This document shows, piece by piece, positions 24,547 to 33,561 of a stretch of DNA of 64,000 bases. The notes beneath the pieces are model-generated. The model was not told the origin of the DNA. It made no database searches and worked only from the letters and a program-made list of their open reading frames with translations. The position numbers were made by a program, and so were the translations under genes. This DNA is from an uncultured Duncaniella sp. (GTDB lineage: Bacteria > Bacteroidota > Bacteroidia > Bacteroidales > Muribaculaceae), in the NCBI GenBank assembly GCA_910577255.1, contig CAJTMH010000002.1, positions 124,001 to 188,000 on the forward strand, written 5' to 3'. How positions within the stretch are numbered: position 1 is the stretch's first letter; every line of letters starts with the position of its first letter.

Positions 24547-25863
24547 ATGAAAGAAAAAGAAATTATCGACAATATATCGTCACGTCTTGGCATCAATGAG
24601 CTAAACGAGATGCAAAAACGCATGGCGCAGGTGCCGCTGAAAGGTTCTGTGATACTGCTTGCTCCTACAGGCTCTGGCAAAACCATCGCTTTCGCCTTGC
24701 CAATGCTGAAAAGCCTCAAACCGGCATCAGGACATGTCCAGGCTGTGGTCATGGCTCCATCAAGAGAACTCGTGCTCCAGATAGCCGAAGTGATACGTCC
24801 GATAGCCACAGGGCTAAAAACCGTGGCATTTTACGGCGGTCACTCCATGCAGGAAGAGGTCAACAGCCTGAGCGTGGTGCCCGACATCATTGTCTCAACA
24901 CCCGGACGTCTTCTTGACCACATACGCCGCAAACACCTCGAGCTTGGCACAGTGAGCACACTGGTGCTCGACGAGTATGACAAGTCACTTGAACTCGGAT
25001 TCGCCGACGAGATGAAACGTGTGTGTCGTGCCATGACAGGCCTAAAGTTAGTGATTCTCACCTCCGCCACCAGGCTTGCCGACCTCCCCGACTATCTCCC
25101 GGCCTCCAGACCGCAGATAATCGACTTCGGCCAACAGGGGTCACCTCGCCGCCGCATGCAGATCGTGCATGTCGAATCCCCGGCTAAGGACAAGCTCGAC
25201 ACATTGACCGATCTTCTGCGGTCACTCCCCAATGGCCGCGTCATCGTGTTTGCCAACCACCGCGAAAGTGTGGAGCGCATCCACTCGGCACTGAAAAAAG
25301 CAGGCTTGCCGGCAGGGCTCTACCACGGAGGCCTCGACCAGAATGACCGCGAAAATGCCGTAGACCTCCTCAACAACGGCACAACCCCGATTCTGGTGTC
25401 GACCGATCTCGGCGCACGTGGTCTCGACATCACCGACCTATCGGCCGTGATACATTATCATCTCCCACCATCGCCCGAAGCATGGACGCACCGCAACGGC
25501 CGAACCGCCCGACAGGACGCGTCAGGAGAGGTATATGTCATCACCACCGAAGGGGAGGACATCCCGGAATACATCGAATGGGACCGCGAATATGTGCCCA
25601 AAGGTAGCAGTTCCGACCCGATAGTGTCGGCTACGGCAACCCTTTATTTCAACGTCGGGAAGAAGGAGAAAATATCACGCGGTGACATCGTTGGGTTCCT
25701 CATAGCAAAAGGAGGATTGGAGTCATCTGAGATAGGAAAGATTTCACTGCGCGACCATTCCGCGCTGGTAGCTGTCCCTCGCGAAAAAGCGTCGTCAATA
25801 CTCCAGGCCCTCGCACCTCACCGCATAAAAAACACCAGGGCTAAAATCTCGTTGCTGAAATAA
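24547..25863 (+). CDS. DEAD-like superfamily 2 RNA helicase with DEYD box
   Basis: 438 residues. Two RecA-like domains: Walker A APTGSGKT (residues 39-46), APSREL (Ia), STPGR (Ib), LDEYDKSLELGF with Asp142-Glu143-Tyr144-Asp145 in place of DEAD, LTSAT (III), VSTDLGARGLDI (V) and THRNGRTAR (VI, usually HRxGRTGR). Residues about 365-438 look like the DbpA RNA-binding domain (GDIVGFLIAKGGL...IGKISLRDHSALV), which in DbpA binds 23S rRNA. A role in ribosome assembly is therefore likely, by inference. A hairpin terminator follows. Confidence 0.87.
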   Translation: MKEKEIIDNISSRLGINELNEMQKRMAQVPLKGSVILLAPTGSGKTIAFALPMLKSLKPASGHVQAVVMAPSRELVLQIAEVIRPIATGLKTVAFYGGHSMQEEVNSLSVVPDIIVSTPGRLLDHIRRKHLELGTVSTLVLDEYDKSLELGFADEMKRVCRAMTGLKLVILTSATRLADLPDYLPASRPQIIDFGQQGSPRRRMQIVHVESPAKDKLDTLTDLLRSLPNGRVIVFANHRESVERIHSALKKAGLPAGLYHGGLDQNDRENAVDLLNNGTTPILVSTDLGARGLDITDLSAVIHYHLPPSPEAWTHRNGRTARQDASGEVYVITTEGEDIPEYIEWDREYVPKGSSSDPIVSATATLYFNVGKKEKISRGDIVGFLIAKGGLESSEIGKISLRDHSALVAVPREKASSILQALAPHRIKNTRAKISLLK

Positions 25864-25929
25864 AAGCCATGGATCCGCGCTCCACAGCAGTGAGGCAGAG
25901 GAGACATGGCGACATATCATAAAATATTC

Positions 25930-25965
25930 AGGGCAATCCCCGTCACCGGAGATTGCCCTATTTCT
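25930..25965. terminator. Hairpin between the helicase and nitroreductase genes
   Basis: AGGGCAATC/GATTGCCCT (25930-25938 and 25951-25959, 9 bp) followed by ATTTCTATT on plus and by an A+T-rich stretch on minus. The flanking genes converge here, so it probably ends both. Confidence 0.65.
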
Positions 25966-25990
25966 ATTAGGCCATAATTTACCAATCGAG

Positions 25991-26743
25991 TCATCGGGTC
26001 ACATCAAACCCACGGCGCTGCAGAGCACGAAGCATACGGTAATTCATCGCCTCCCGGTAATATCCGATGATATGTGTAGCCCAATCATTGGTGGTCTTGT
26101 CGCCCGACCGGGTCTGATTGTATTTGGTGATGACCTCATTGTAATCCTCCAACTCTTTAAGCATAGCCTTATCATCATTGTTATATGTATTCTTATGCAC
26201 GACGAGCGGCAATTGCTGCTTAGGTTTAAGGTCGGGGTGCTCGCGAGGCACACCGATAGCGAGGCCACACACCACGAATGTCTTGGATGGAAGCCCGACA
26301 AGCTGCGACACAGCCTCAGGGGCAGCCGTACGTGCATATCCGATAGGACATGTGCCGAGGCCAAGGGATTCGGCCATAGTCACAGCGCTCATCATTGCCA
26401 GTGTCGCATCAACCACACCGACAATCAGGCCGTCGACTGTTTGCGTGAACTGCGGCATATCCACGCCAAGCTCCTCACCGATTAGTGAAATCTTATGATA
26501 GTCAGCAAGAAACAGAAGGAAATGGTTGCATGTCTTTATCTGCTTCTGACCTGTAAGGTCATAGAGCTTTTCCTTCAGCTCCTGGTCAGTGATATCGATG
26601 ACTGAAAATTGCTGACCGTTATAACTTGTGGGCGTGTTCCGGATCGCTTCATAGATGAGGTCCATCTGTTCATCAGTGATAGCTTCGCGTTCATAACGGC
26701 GTACACTGCGGCGATCCAGGAGAGAGTCTTTAACACTAATCAT
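25991..26743 (-). CDS. Nitroreductase family flavoprotein (NfsA-like)
   Basis: 250 residues with the nitroreductase fold: LLDRRSVRRYEREAITDEQ at the start (FMN phosphate contacts), TPTSYNGQQFSV, LGTCPIGYARTAAPEAVSQL and GLAIGVPREHPDLKPKQQLP, the last typical of NfsA/FRP-type NAD(P)H oxidoreductases. It binds FMN as a dimer and reduces nitro compounds, quinones or flavin; the natural substrate is unknown. It is a single gene, convergent with the helicase and divergent from carA. Confidence 0.88.
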   Translation of the reverse strand: MISVKDSLLDRRSVRRYEREAITDEQMDLIYEAIRNTPTSYNGQQFSVIDITDQELKEKLYDLTGQKQIKTCNHFLLFLADYHKISLIGEELGVDMPQFTQTVDGLIVGVVDATLAMMSAVTMAESLGLGTCPIGYARTAAPEAVSQLVGLPSKTFVVCGLAIGVPREHPDLKPKQQLPLVVHKNTYNNDDKAMLKELEDYNEVITKYNQTRSGDKTTNDWATHIIGYYREAMNYRMLRALQRRGFDVTR

Positions 26744-26959
26744 AATGAATGCGGATTAAAATGGTTGTGGCTTTCTGAGAGTCAAACGTGGTAAACGAAA
26801 ACTTGATAAAAAAGAGAGATGAGGTAATAAAAATCCCCATCTGGATGTGCAACAAACATAACCGCCCAAAAGTTCACGTCGCTGCGTGCAAAAACGCATC
26901 TTTTCTTAATTAACTAAAATAAGATAGGGAGAGAGGCGGAATATCTCCCAAAAAATTCG

Positions 26960-26967
26960 TACCTTTG
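26960..26967 (+). promoter_or_regulatory. -7 box for carA
   Basis: TACCTTTG followed by C, 58 bases before the ATG at 27026. Transcription would begin near 26973, after the in-frame upstream start at 26969, so that upstream start cannot be used. No TTTG is seen at -33. Confidence 0.6.
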
Positions 26968-27025
26968 CATGGTTTTCCATGACCACATAGTAAAACAACT
27001 CCATTTCAACCATTCATTCTATCGC

Positions 27026-28096
27026 ATGCGACAGTTTAAGCGCGCCTTCCTCATTCTTGAAGACGGCACTACTTTTGAAGGGAAATCCTTTGGACATGAA
27101 GCCTCAACCGCCGGCGAAGTGGTGTTCAACACCGCTATGACAGGCTATCCCGAAAGCCTCACCGACCCATCCTATGAAGGCCAGATCCTCATCACCACTT
27201 ATCCTATCCTTGGCAACTACGGCGTACCGCCACGCCGGGAAAAGGACGATGTGAGCGAATATTACGAGAGTGACCATATCCACTGTCGCGCCATCGTGGC
27301 CCAGGACTATTCTCACGACCATTCGCATTGGCAAGCTGACCGCTCACTCGCCCAGTGGCTGAAAGAGGAAAAAATCCCCGGAATTTACGGCATCGACACC
27401 CGCCAACTCACCAAACACCTGCGCGAACATGGCTCAATGCTCGGCAAGATTGTCATTGAGGGCTGTGACGATGTCGATTTTTATGACCCCAACCAGGAGA
27501 ACCTTGTCGGCAAAGTGAGCTGCAAGGAGGTCGAACACCACGGCGAGGGCGAAAAGACCGTAGTGCTTGTGGACTGCGGTGTAAAGCACAACATCATCCG
27601 TTGCCTCACACGCAGAGGTGTGAAAGTGGTGCGTGTGCCCTGGAATTATGATTTCACCACTATCCCCTACGACGGACTTTTCATCTCCAACGGCCCCGGC
27701 AACCCCGATATGGCCGAGGAGACCGTCAAGCTCATACGCAAGGCTATGGAAATAGGCAAACCGATATGCGGCATCTGCATGGGCAACCAGCTTCTTGCCA
27801 AAGCAGCGGGAGCCAAGACTTACAAGCTAAAATACGGACACCGCAGCCACAACCAGCCGGTGCGTCGTGCAGGCACTGAAAAATGCTTCATCACCTCGCA
27901 AAACCATGGCTTCGCTGTTGACAACGATACACTCCCTTCTGACTGGGAGCCACTCTTCATAAACATGAACGACGGCACCAACGAAGGAATCCGCCACAAG
28001 TCACGTCCATTCTTCTCAGCGCAGTTCCATCCCGAGGCAAGTTCGGGCCCCAAAGACACAGAATTCCTCTTCGACGAGTTCATTAGCATGCTGTAA
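27026..28096 (+). CDS. carA: Carbamoyl-phosphate synthase small subunit
   Basis: 356 residues from ATG 27026 (MRQFKRAFLILEDGTTFEG). This is the glutaminase half of carbamoyl-phosphate synthase: it releases ammonia from glutamine and channels it to CarB for arginine and pyrimidine synthesis. The N-terminal CarA domain has GEVVFNTAMTGYPES. The class I amidotransferase has SNGPGNPDM, CGICMGNQLLA with the catalytic cysteine, and FHPEASSGP with the catalytic His-Glu. It is 48 bases before carB on the same strand. Confidence 0.97.
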   Translation: MRQFKRAFLILEDGTTFEGKSFGHEASTAGEVVFNTAMTGYPESLTDPSYEGQILITTYPILGNYGVPPRREKDDVSEYYESDHIHCRAIVAQDYSHDHSHWQADRSLAQWLKEEKIPGIYGIDTRQLTKHLREHGSMLGKIVIEGCDDVDFYDPNQENLVGKVSCKEVEHHGEGEKTVVLVDCGVKHNIIRCLTRRGVKVVRVPWNYDFTTIPYDGLFISNGPGNPDMAEETVKLIRKAMEIGKPICGICMGNQLLAKAAGAKTYKLKYGHRSHNQPVRRAGTEKCFITSQNHGFAVDNDTLPSDWEPLFINMNDGTNEGIRHKSRPFFSAQFHPEASSGPKDTEFLFDEFISML

Positions 28097-28144
28097 CCCA
28101 GCAGAAACCCCTGTTCAACACTCACAAAACTCTAAAGTTCTCAA

Positions 28145-31100
28145 ATGCGTAACGAAAATATCAAGAAAGTTTTGCTGCTCGGCAGCGGTGCGTTGAAAAT
28201 CGGTGAGGCCGGTGAATTTGACTATTCAGGCTCACAGGCTCTCAAGGCCATGAAGGAGGAGGGAATCACCACAGTCCTTATCAACCCCAACATAGCCACC
28301 GTACAGACCTCCGATGGGTTTGCAGATAAGATTTACTTTCTCCCCGTAACTCCCTATTTTGTCGAGAAAGTCATCAAGAAAGAGCAGCCCGACGGCATCC
28401 TTTTAGCATTCGGCGGCCAGACAGCCCTCAACTGCGGCGTCGAACTCTATCGCTCGGGGATCCTTGAAAAATACGGCGTGGAAGTGCTCGGCACACCTGT
28501 CCAGGCCATCATGGACACTGAGGACCGCGAACTCTTCGTAAAGAAACTCGATGAAATAAATGTCAAGACCATAAAGAGCGAGGCCGTCAACTCAATCGAA
28601 GCCGCCAAGCAAGCAGCAGCGGCCTTGGGCTATCCGGTAATTGTACGCGCAGCTTATGCTCTCGGTGGCCTCGGCAGCGGTTTCTGCGACAACGAGACCG
28701 AACTCGTATCGCTGGTGGAGAAGGCCCTCGCTTTCTCTCCCCAGGTACTTGTGGAAAAATCCTTGAAAGGCTGGAAAGAGGTCGAATATGAAGTGGTGCG
28801 TGACCGATATGACAACTGTATCACCGTCTGCAACATGGAGAATTTCGACCCGCTGGGTATCCACACCGGCGAATCAATCGTCGTGGCCCCCTCGCAGACA
28901 CTTTCTAATGAAGATTACCACTGGCTGCGCAAGTTAGCCATCAAAATCATACGCCACATCGGCATCGTAGGCGAATGTAACGTACAGTATGCCTTCGACC
29001 CGGCATCGATGGACTACAGGGTCATCGAAGTAAACGCCCGCCTCAGCCGTTCATCGGCACTCGCATCGAAAGCAACAGGTTATCCTCTCGCATTCGTCGC
29101 TGCAAAACTCGGATTAGGCTACGGCTTATTTGACCTGAAGAACTCGGTCACCAAGGAGACATCGGCATTCTTTGAACCCGCCCTCGACTACATCGTGTGC
29201 AAAATCCCACGTTGGGACCTCGGCAAATTCCATGGTGTGCGCCGCGAAATCGGCTCATCCATGAAATCGGTAGGCGAAGTCATGGCCATTGGCCGCACAT
29301 TCGAAGAGGTAATCCAGAAAGGACTCCGAATGATCGGACAGGGAATGCACGGTTTCGTCGGCAACAAAGAACTCAAAGTCGAGGATATCGACCATGCGCT
29401 CAAAGAACCTACCGACAAACGTATCTTCGTTATATCGCAGGCCATGCGCAAGGGTTATACCGTAGAGCGAATCCATGAGCTCACAAAGATAGACCGTTGG
29501 TTCCTCTATAAGCTGCAGAACATCATGGACACCGCAGCCGAACTGCAGGAATTCGACAAACTCGAATCCATCCCGGCGCCTCTGCTCCGACAGGCTAAGG
29601 AACAAGGCTTCAGCGACTTCCAGGTTGCCCGCGAAGTCCTGAAGGACAACATGGATAACGCAGAAGCCGCCAACCTGCAAGTCAGGAATATCCGTAAAGA
29701 GCTCGGCATCCTTCCGGTGGTGAAGCAGATCGACACCCTCGCCGCCGAGTATCCTGCCCAGACCAACTATCTCTATCTCACCTACAACGGCAAGGAGAAT
29801 GACGTCAAATATCTCCATGACCACCGTTCAATCGTTGTGCTCGGTTCGGGTGCATACCGAATCGGATCATCAGTTGAGTTTGACTGGTGTTCGGTCAACG
29901 CGCTTCTCACCGTCAAGAAAGAGGGATGGCGCTCAGTGATGATCAACTATAATCCCGAGACAGTGTCAACGGACTATGACATCTGCGACCGCCTCTACTT
30001 TGACGAGCTCACCTTCGAGCGTGTGATGGACATCCTTGAGCTGGAGCAGCCCCACGGAACAATCCTCTCGGTGGGCGGACAGATACCCAACAACCTTGCC
30101 ACCCGACTTGACGAGCAGCATGTCAACATTCTCGGCACCACTGCCAAGAGCATTGACAACGCTGAGGACCGCAACAAATTCTCGGCCATGCTTGACCGCC
30201 TCGGCATCGACCAGCCCCGCTGGCGCGAACTCACAAGCCTTGAGGATATCAACGAATTCATCGACGAGGTCGGCTTCCCGGTCCTCGTGCGTCCGAGCTA
30301 TGTGCTCTCAGGAGCAGCCATGAACGTATGCCACAACCAGGAGCAGCTTACCCGCTTCCTCAGACTGGCAGCCAACGTTTCGAAGCAGCATCCTGTGGTC
30401 GTGTCGCAGTTCATCTCATCTGCCAAGGAAATCGAAATGGACGCTGTGGCCCAGAACGGCGAGATTGTCGCTTACGCCATCTCCGAGCACATCGAATATG
30501 CGGGTGTACACTCAGGTGACGCCACCATCCAGTTCCCACCGCAGAAACTCTATGTGGAGACCATGAGGCGCATACGTAAAATCTCGCGTCAGATTGCAGC
30601 CGCCCTTGAAATCTCCGGTCCGTTCAACATTCAGTTCCTGGCCAAGAACAACGACATAAAGGTAATCGAATGTAACCTCCGCGCATCGCGAAGCTTCCCA
30701 TTCGTGTCAAAGGTGCTTAAAATCAACTTCATCGACCTTGCCACACGCGTGATGCTCGGATTGCCGGTTGAGAAGCTCTCGAAAAACGCGTTTGACCTTG
30801 ACTATGTCGGCATCAAAGCCTCACAGTTCAGCTTCTCACGCCTCCAAGGCGCCGACCCTGTTCTCGGTGTCGACATGGCGTCGACAGGCGAAGTAGGATG
30901 TATCGGCAACGATTCAGCCGAGGCTCTTATCAAGGCCATGATTTCAGTCGGCAACCGTGTACCTAAAAAGGCGGTACTCATGTCAACAGGCACCGCAAAA
31001 CAGAAAGCGGAAATGCTTGACGCGGCACACGAGCTGGCCAACCGTGGCTATACAATCTATGCCACCGGGGGCACACACAGTTACCTGAACGACAACGGCA

Positions 31101-31369
31101 TACCCGCCATCCGTGTATACTGGCCCTCACAGCCCGACATGCAACCCCAGGCCATCGAACTCCTCCACGACCATCTCGTGGATATGGTGGTGAACATTCC
31201 CAAAAACTTCACCACTACCGAGCTGACCAATGGTTACAAGATCCGCCGCGCCGCCATCGACCTCAACATCCCGCTGCTCACCAATGCCCGACTTGCTTCA
31301 GCATATATCGATGCATTCACCACCCATCCGGTCGACGACATCGAAATCAAGAGCTGGGATGAATACTAA
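28145..31369 (+). CDS. carB: Carbamoyl-phosphate synthase large subunit
   Basis: 1074 residues, full length. Two homologous ATP-grasp halves are visible: KKVLLLGSGALKIGEAGEFD opens the first and RSIVVLGSGAYRIGSSVEFD opens the second (near residue 560). The C-terminal MGS-like allosteric domain begins near residue 940 (KKAVLMSTGTAKQKAEM, then YATGGTHSYL). It uses two ATP, bicarbonate and ammonia from CarA to make carbamoyl phosphate. No Rho-type hairpin is visible after it; the eno promoter follows within 45 bases. Confidence 0.98.
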   Translation: MRNENIKKVLLLGSGALKIGEAGEFDYSGSQALKAMKEEGITTVLINPNIATVQTSDGFADKIYFLPVTPYFVEKVIKKEQPDGILLAFGGQTALNCGVELYRSGILEKYGVEVLGTPVQAIMDTEDRELFVKKLDEINVKTIKSEAVNSIEAAKQAAAALGYPVIVRAAYALGGLGSGFCDNETELVSLVEKALAFSPQVLVEKSLKGWKEVEYEVVRDRYDNCITVCNMENFDPLGIHTGESIVVAPSQTLSNEDYHWLRKLAIKIIRHIGIVGECNVQYAFDPASMDYRVIEVNARLSRSSALASKATGYPLAFVAAKLGLGYGLFDLKNSVTKETSAFFEPALDYIVCKIPRWDLGKFHGVRREIGSSMKSVGEVMAIGRTFEEVIQKGLRMIGQGMHGFVGNKELKVEDIDHALKEPTDKRIFVISQAMRKGYTVERIHELTKIDRWFLYKLQNIMDTAAELQEFDKLESIPAPLLRQAKEQGFSDFQVAREVLKDNMDNAEAANLQVRNIRKELGILPVVKQIDTLAAEYPAQTNYLYLTYNGKENDVKYLHDHRSIVVLGSGAYRIGSSVEFDWCSVNALLTVKKEGWRSVMINYNPETVSTDYDICDRLYFDELTFERVMDILELEQPHGTILSVGGQIPNNLATRLDEQHVNILGTTAKSIDNAEDRNKFSAMLDRLGIDQPRWRELTSLEDINEFIDEVGFPVLVRPSYVLSGAAMNVCHNQEQLTRFLRLAANVSKQHPVVVSQFISSAKEIEMDAVAQNGEIVAYAISEHIEYAGVHSGDATIQFPPQKLYVETMRRIRKISRQIAAALEISGPFNIQFLAKNNDIKVIECNLRASRSFPFVSKVLKINFIDLATRVMLGLPVEKLSKNAFDLDYVGIKASQFSFSRLQGADPVLGVDMASTGEVGCIGNDSAEALIKAMISVGNRVPKKAVLMSTGTAKQKAEMLDAAHELANRGYTIYATGGTHSYLNDNGIPAIRVYWPSQPDMQPQAIELLHDHLVDMVVNIPKNFTTTELTNGYKIRRAAIDLNIPLLTNARLASAYIDAFTTHPVDDIEIKSWDEY

Positions 31370-31412
31370 TGCTTGATTAAATAATTTTCAGTTAATAATT
31401 TACAATTGATTA

Positions 31413-31442
31413 TTGCAAAGCCCGATAGATTTTGTAAATTTG
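31413..31442 (+). promoter_or_regulatory. Promoter for eno
   Basis: TTG (31413-31415) and TAAATTTG (31435-31442) separated by 19 bases match the Bacteroidetes consensus. The leader to the ATG at 31501 is about 53 bases and A+T-rich, as expected for a strongly expressed gene. Confidence 0.75.
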
Positions 31443-31500
31443 CAACTCCAAAAGATACAAATTTCGACATCAAACTCTCAATTTAACAACATACAACACT

Positions 31501-32796
31501 ATGAAAATTGAAAAAATTATCGGTCGTGAAGTCCTTGACTCACGCGGCAATCCCACCGTTGAAGTAGACGTAATCCTTGAATCAGGCGCACGTGGCCGTG
31601 CATCTGTTCCCTCCGGTGCTTCTACCGGCGTAAACGAAGCTCTCGAGCTCCGCGACGGTGACAAGAACCGCTACATGGGCAAAGGCGTGCAGAAGGCTGT
31701 AGCCAACGTAAACGGCCCCATCGCCAACGCACTCGTAGGCATGAGCGCACTTGACCAGATCAAGATCGACGAAACTATGATTGCTCTTGACGGCACTGAC
31801 ACCAAGTCAAACCTTGGCGCTAACGCCATCCTCGGTGTATCTCTCGCCGTAGCAAAGGCTGCTGCTGACTATCTCGATCTTCCCCTCTACAAATATATCG
31901 GTGGCTGCAACAGCTACGTGCTCCCCGTCCCCATGATGAACATCATCAACGGTGGTGCTCACTCTGATGCTCCCATCTGCTTCCAGGAATTCATGATCCG
32001 CCCCATCGGCGCATGCTGCTTCAAGGAAGGCATCCGCATGGGTACTGAGGTATTCCACAACCTCAAGAAGGTGCTCCACGACCGCGGTCTCTCTACTGCA
32101 GTAGGTGACGAAGGTGGTTTCGCTCCCGCCCTCAACGGCACTGAAGATGCCCTCAACGTTATCATCAAGGCTATCGAAGCTGCCGGCTATGTTCCCGGCA
32201 AGGACGTGACTATCGGTCTTGACTGCGCTTCTTCTGAATTCTACAAGGATGGTCGTTATGACTATACTTGGAAGCAGGGTGCCGACGCTCCCAAATACAC
32301 TTCTGAAGAGCAGGCTAAATACCTCCAGGAACTCGTTGAAGCTTATCCTATCGACTCAATCGAGGACGGTATGGCAGAAGGTGACTGGGAAGGCTGGAAG
32401 ATTCTTACCGACCTCATCGGCAACCGTTGCCAGCTCGTCGGTGACGACCTCTTCGTAACCAACGTTAAGTACCTCGAAAAGGGTATCGAACTCGGCTGCG
32501 CTAACTCTATCCTCGTTAAGGTTAACCAGATCGGTTCACTCACCGAAACTCTCCGTGCTGTTGAGCTCGCTCAGCGCAACGGCTACACCGCAGTCATCTC
32601 TCACCGCTCTGGTGAAACTGAAGATGCCACTATCGCCGACATCGCAGTTGCTACCAACGCCGGTCAGATCAAGACTGGTTCAGCAAGCCGCTCTGACCGT
32701 ATGGCCAAGTACAACCAGCTCCTCCGCATCCAGGAAGAACTTGGTGATGCTGCCAAATATGGTTATGGCAAAAAGACCAAAATGCCCCAGGCATAA
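31501..32796 (+). CDS. eno: Enolase
   Basis: 431 residues, normal length. It converts 2-phosphoglycerate to phosphoenolpyruvate in glycolysis. Family landmarks: VLDSRGNPTVEVDV, SGASTGVNEALELRDGD, GGAHSD, VGDEGGFAP, SIEDGMAEGDWEGW (metal site), LVKVNQIGSLTE with the catalytic lysine, and SHRSGETEDATIADIAVA. Codon use is strongly biased (many Gly GGT and Arg CGT codons), fitting high expression. An 18-bp perfect stem follows as terminator. Confidence 0.98.
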   Translation: MKIEKIIGREVLDSRGNPTVEVDVILESGARGRASVPSGASTGVNEALELRDGDKNRYMGKGVQKAVANVNGPIANALVGMSALDQIKIDETMIALDGTDTKSNLGANAILGVSLAVAKAAADYLDLPLYKYIGGCNSYVLPVPMMNIINGGAHSDAPICFQEFMIRPIGACCFKEGIRMGTEVFHNLKKVLHDRGLSTAVGDEGGFAPALNGTEDALNVIIKAIEAAGYVPGKDVTIGLDCASSEFYKDGRYDYTWKQGADAPKYTSEEQAKYLQELVEAYPIDSIEDGMAEGDWEGWKILTDLIGNRCQLVGDDLFVTNVKYLEKGIELGCANSILVKVNQIGSLTETLRAVELAQRNGYTAVISHRSGETEDATIADIAVATNAGQIKTGSASRSDRMAKYNQLLRIQEELGDAAKYGYGKKTKMPQA

Positions 32797-32854
32797 ATTG
32801 ACAGACAGGTCAGGATGTCAGATTCAACTCTGACTCCTGCCCTCTTCCACCTAT

Positions 32855-32901
32855 AATATTAAAGCCGTGATGTGTCAGTGACGCATCACGGCTTTAATAT
32901 T
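32855..32901. terminator. Bidirectional terminator between eno and the bcp-type gene
   Basis: A perfect 18-bp stem (AATATTAAAGCCGTGATG, 32855-32872, and its complement, 32884-32901) with an 11-base loop. The A+T ends of the arms supply the U-tract in both directions. It lies between two converging genes. Confidence 0.85.
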
Positions 32902-32922
32902 ATCCGGATGATGATTTATCAT

Positions 32923-33378
32923 CTATTTCTTCAGTAGCTCAATGAGCTGCTCTCCGGCATTCTTAGTGTTGACCTTCGTTATTATATGGGTAATGAAATG
33001 GTTGGCATCAGTGACAAAGGTAGTTCGGACGGTGCCCATGTACTCACGTCCGGCCATTTTCTTTTTCTGCCATACTCCAAAGGCCTGATTCACCTCGGTG
33101 GTCGGATCGGAAAGCAGAAGGAATGGCAACGAATACTTGTCGGCAAATTTAACATGGCTCGCCACAGAATCCTTGCTGATACCGATGACCTCATATCCCA
33201 TGGCCTTAAGCTCGGCATTGAAATCACGGATAGAACAGGCCTCAGCCGTACAACCCGGGGTATTATCCTTGGGATAGAAATATATTATCAGGGGCTTACC
33301 GGGAAAATCCTCACTTCTCACCTCGCCTCCCTTATCGTTAAGGCCCAGGAGTTCTGGTATTTTTTCACCTACATTCAT
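32923..33378 (-). CDS. bcp: Thioredoxin-dependent peroxiredoxin, Bcp/PrxQ type
   Basis: 151 residues, typical of Bcp. It reduces peroxides with electrons from thioredoxin. PKDNTPGCTAEACSIRDF holds the peroxidatic Cys (in PGCT) and, five residues later, the resolving Cys, the 1-Cys-loop arrangement of PrxQ. VIGISKDSVASHVKFADKY is the next family block. It is a single gene with its own promoter at 33416-33445. Confidence 0.95.
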   Translation of the reverse strand: MNVGEKIPELLGLNDKGGEVRSEDFPGKPLIIYFYPKDNTPGCTAEACSIRDFNAELKAMGYEVIGISKDSVASHVKFADKYSLPFLLLSDPTTEVNQAFGVWQKKKMAGREYMGTVRTTFVTDANHFITHIITKVNTKNAGEQLIELLKK

Positions 33379-33415
33379 AATTGTTTATTTTTTAGAATTG
33401 GATTATAATTTGCAG

Positions 33416-33445
33416 TAAAGTTAGCAATTCTTATTTAATCATCAA
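33416..33445 (-). promoter_or_regulatory. Promoter for the bcp-type gene
   Basis: On minus, TTG (33443-33445), 19-base spacer, TAACTTTA (33416-33423). The last base of the -7 box differs from consensus (A for G). The leader to 33378 would be about 32 bases. Confidence 0.5.
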
Positions 33446-33526
33446 CGCCTAAATTCACAAAACTGTTTGACTGTAATTTCTAAAAGCCATCATGCGGCTG
33501 CTATCTTACGGATTAGCCCTTTATTG

Positions 33527-33557
33527 TTTGAGGTGTTTAATATAATTTGTAACTTTG
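33527..33557 (+). promoter_or_regulatory. Promoter abutting the GT2 start codon
   Basis: TTTG (33527-33530), a 19-base spacer and TAACTTTG (33550-33557) match the Bacteroidetes consensus fully. The -7 box ends only 4 bases before the ATG at 33562, so the transcript should begin at or next to the start codon (leaderless mRNA). Confidence 0.75.
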
Positions 33558-33561
33558 CGTC

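Noticed and set aside
29255..29824. 189-codon minus-strand frame inside carB
   Set aside because: Opposite strand of a conserved CarB region; no independent start context.
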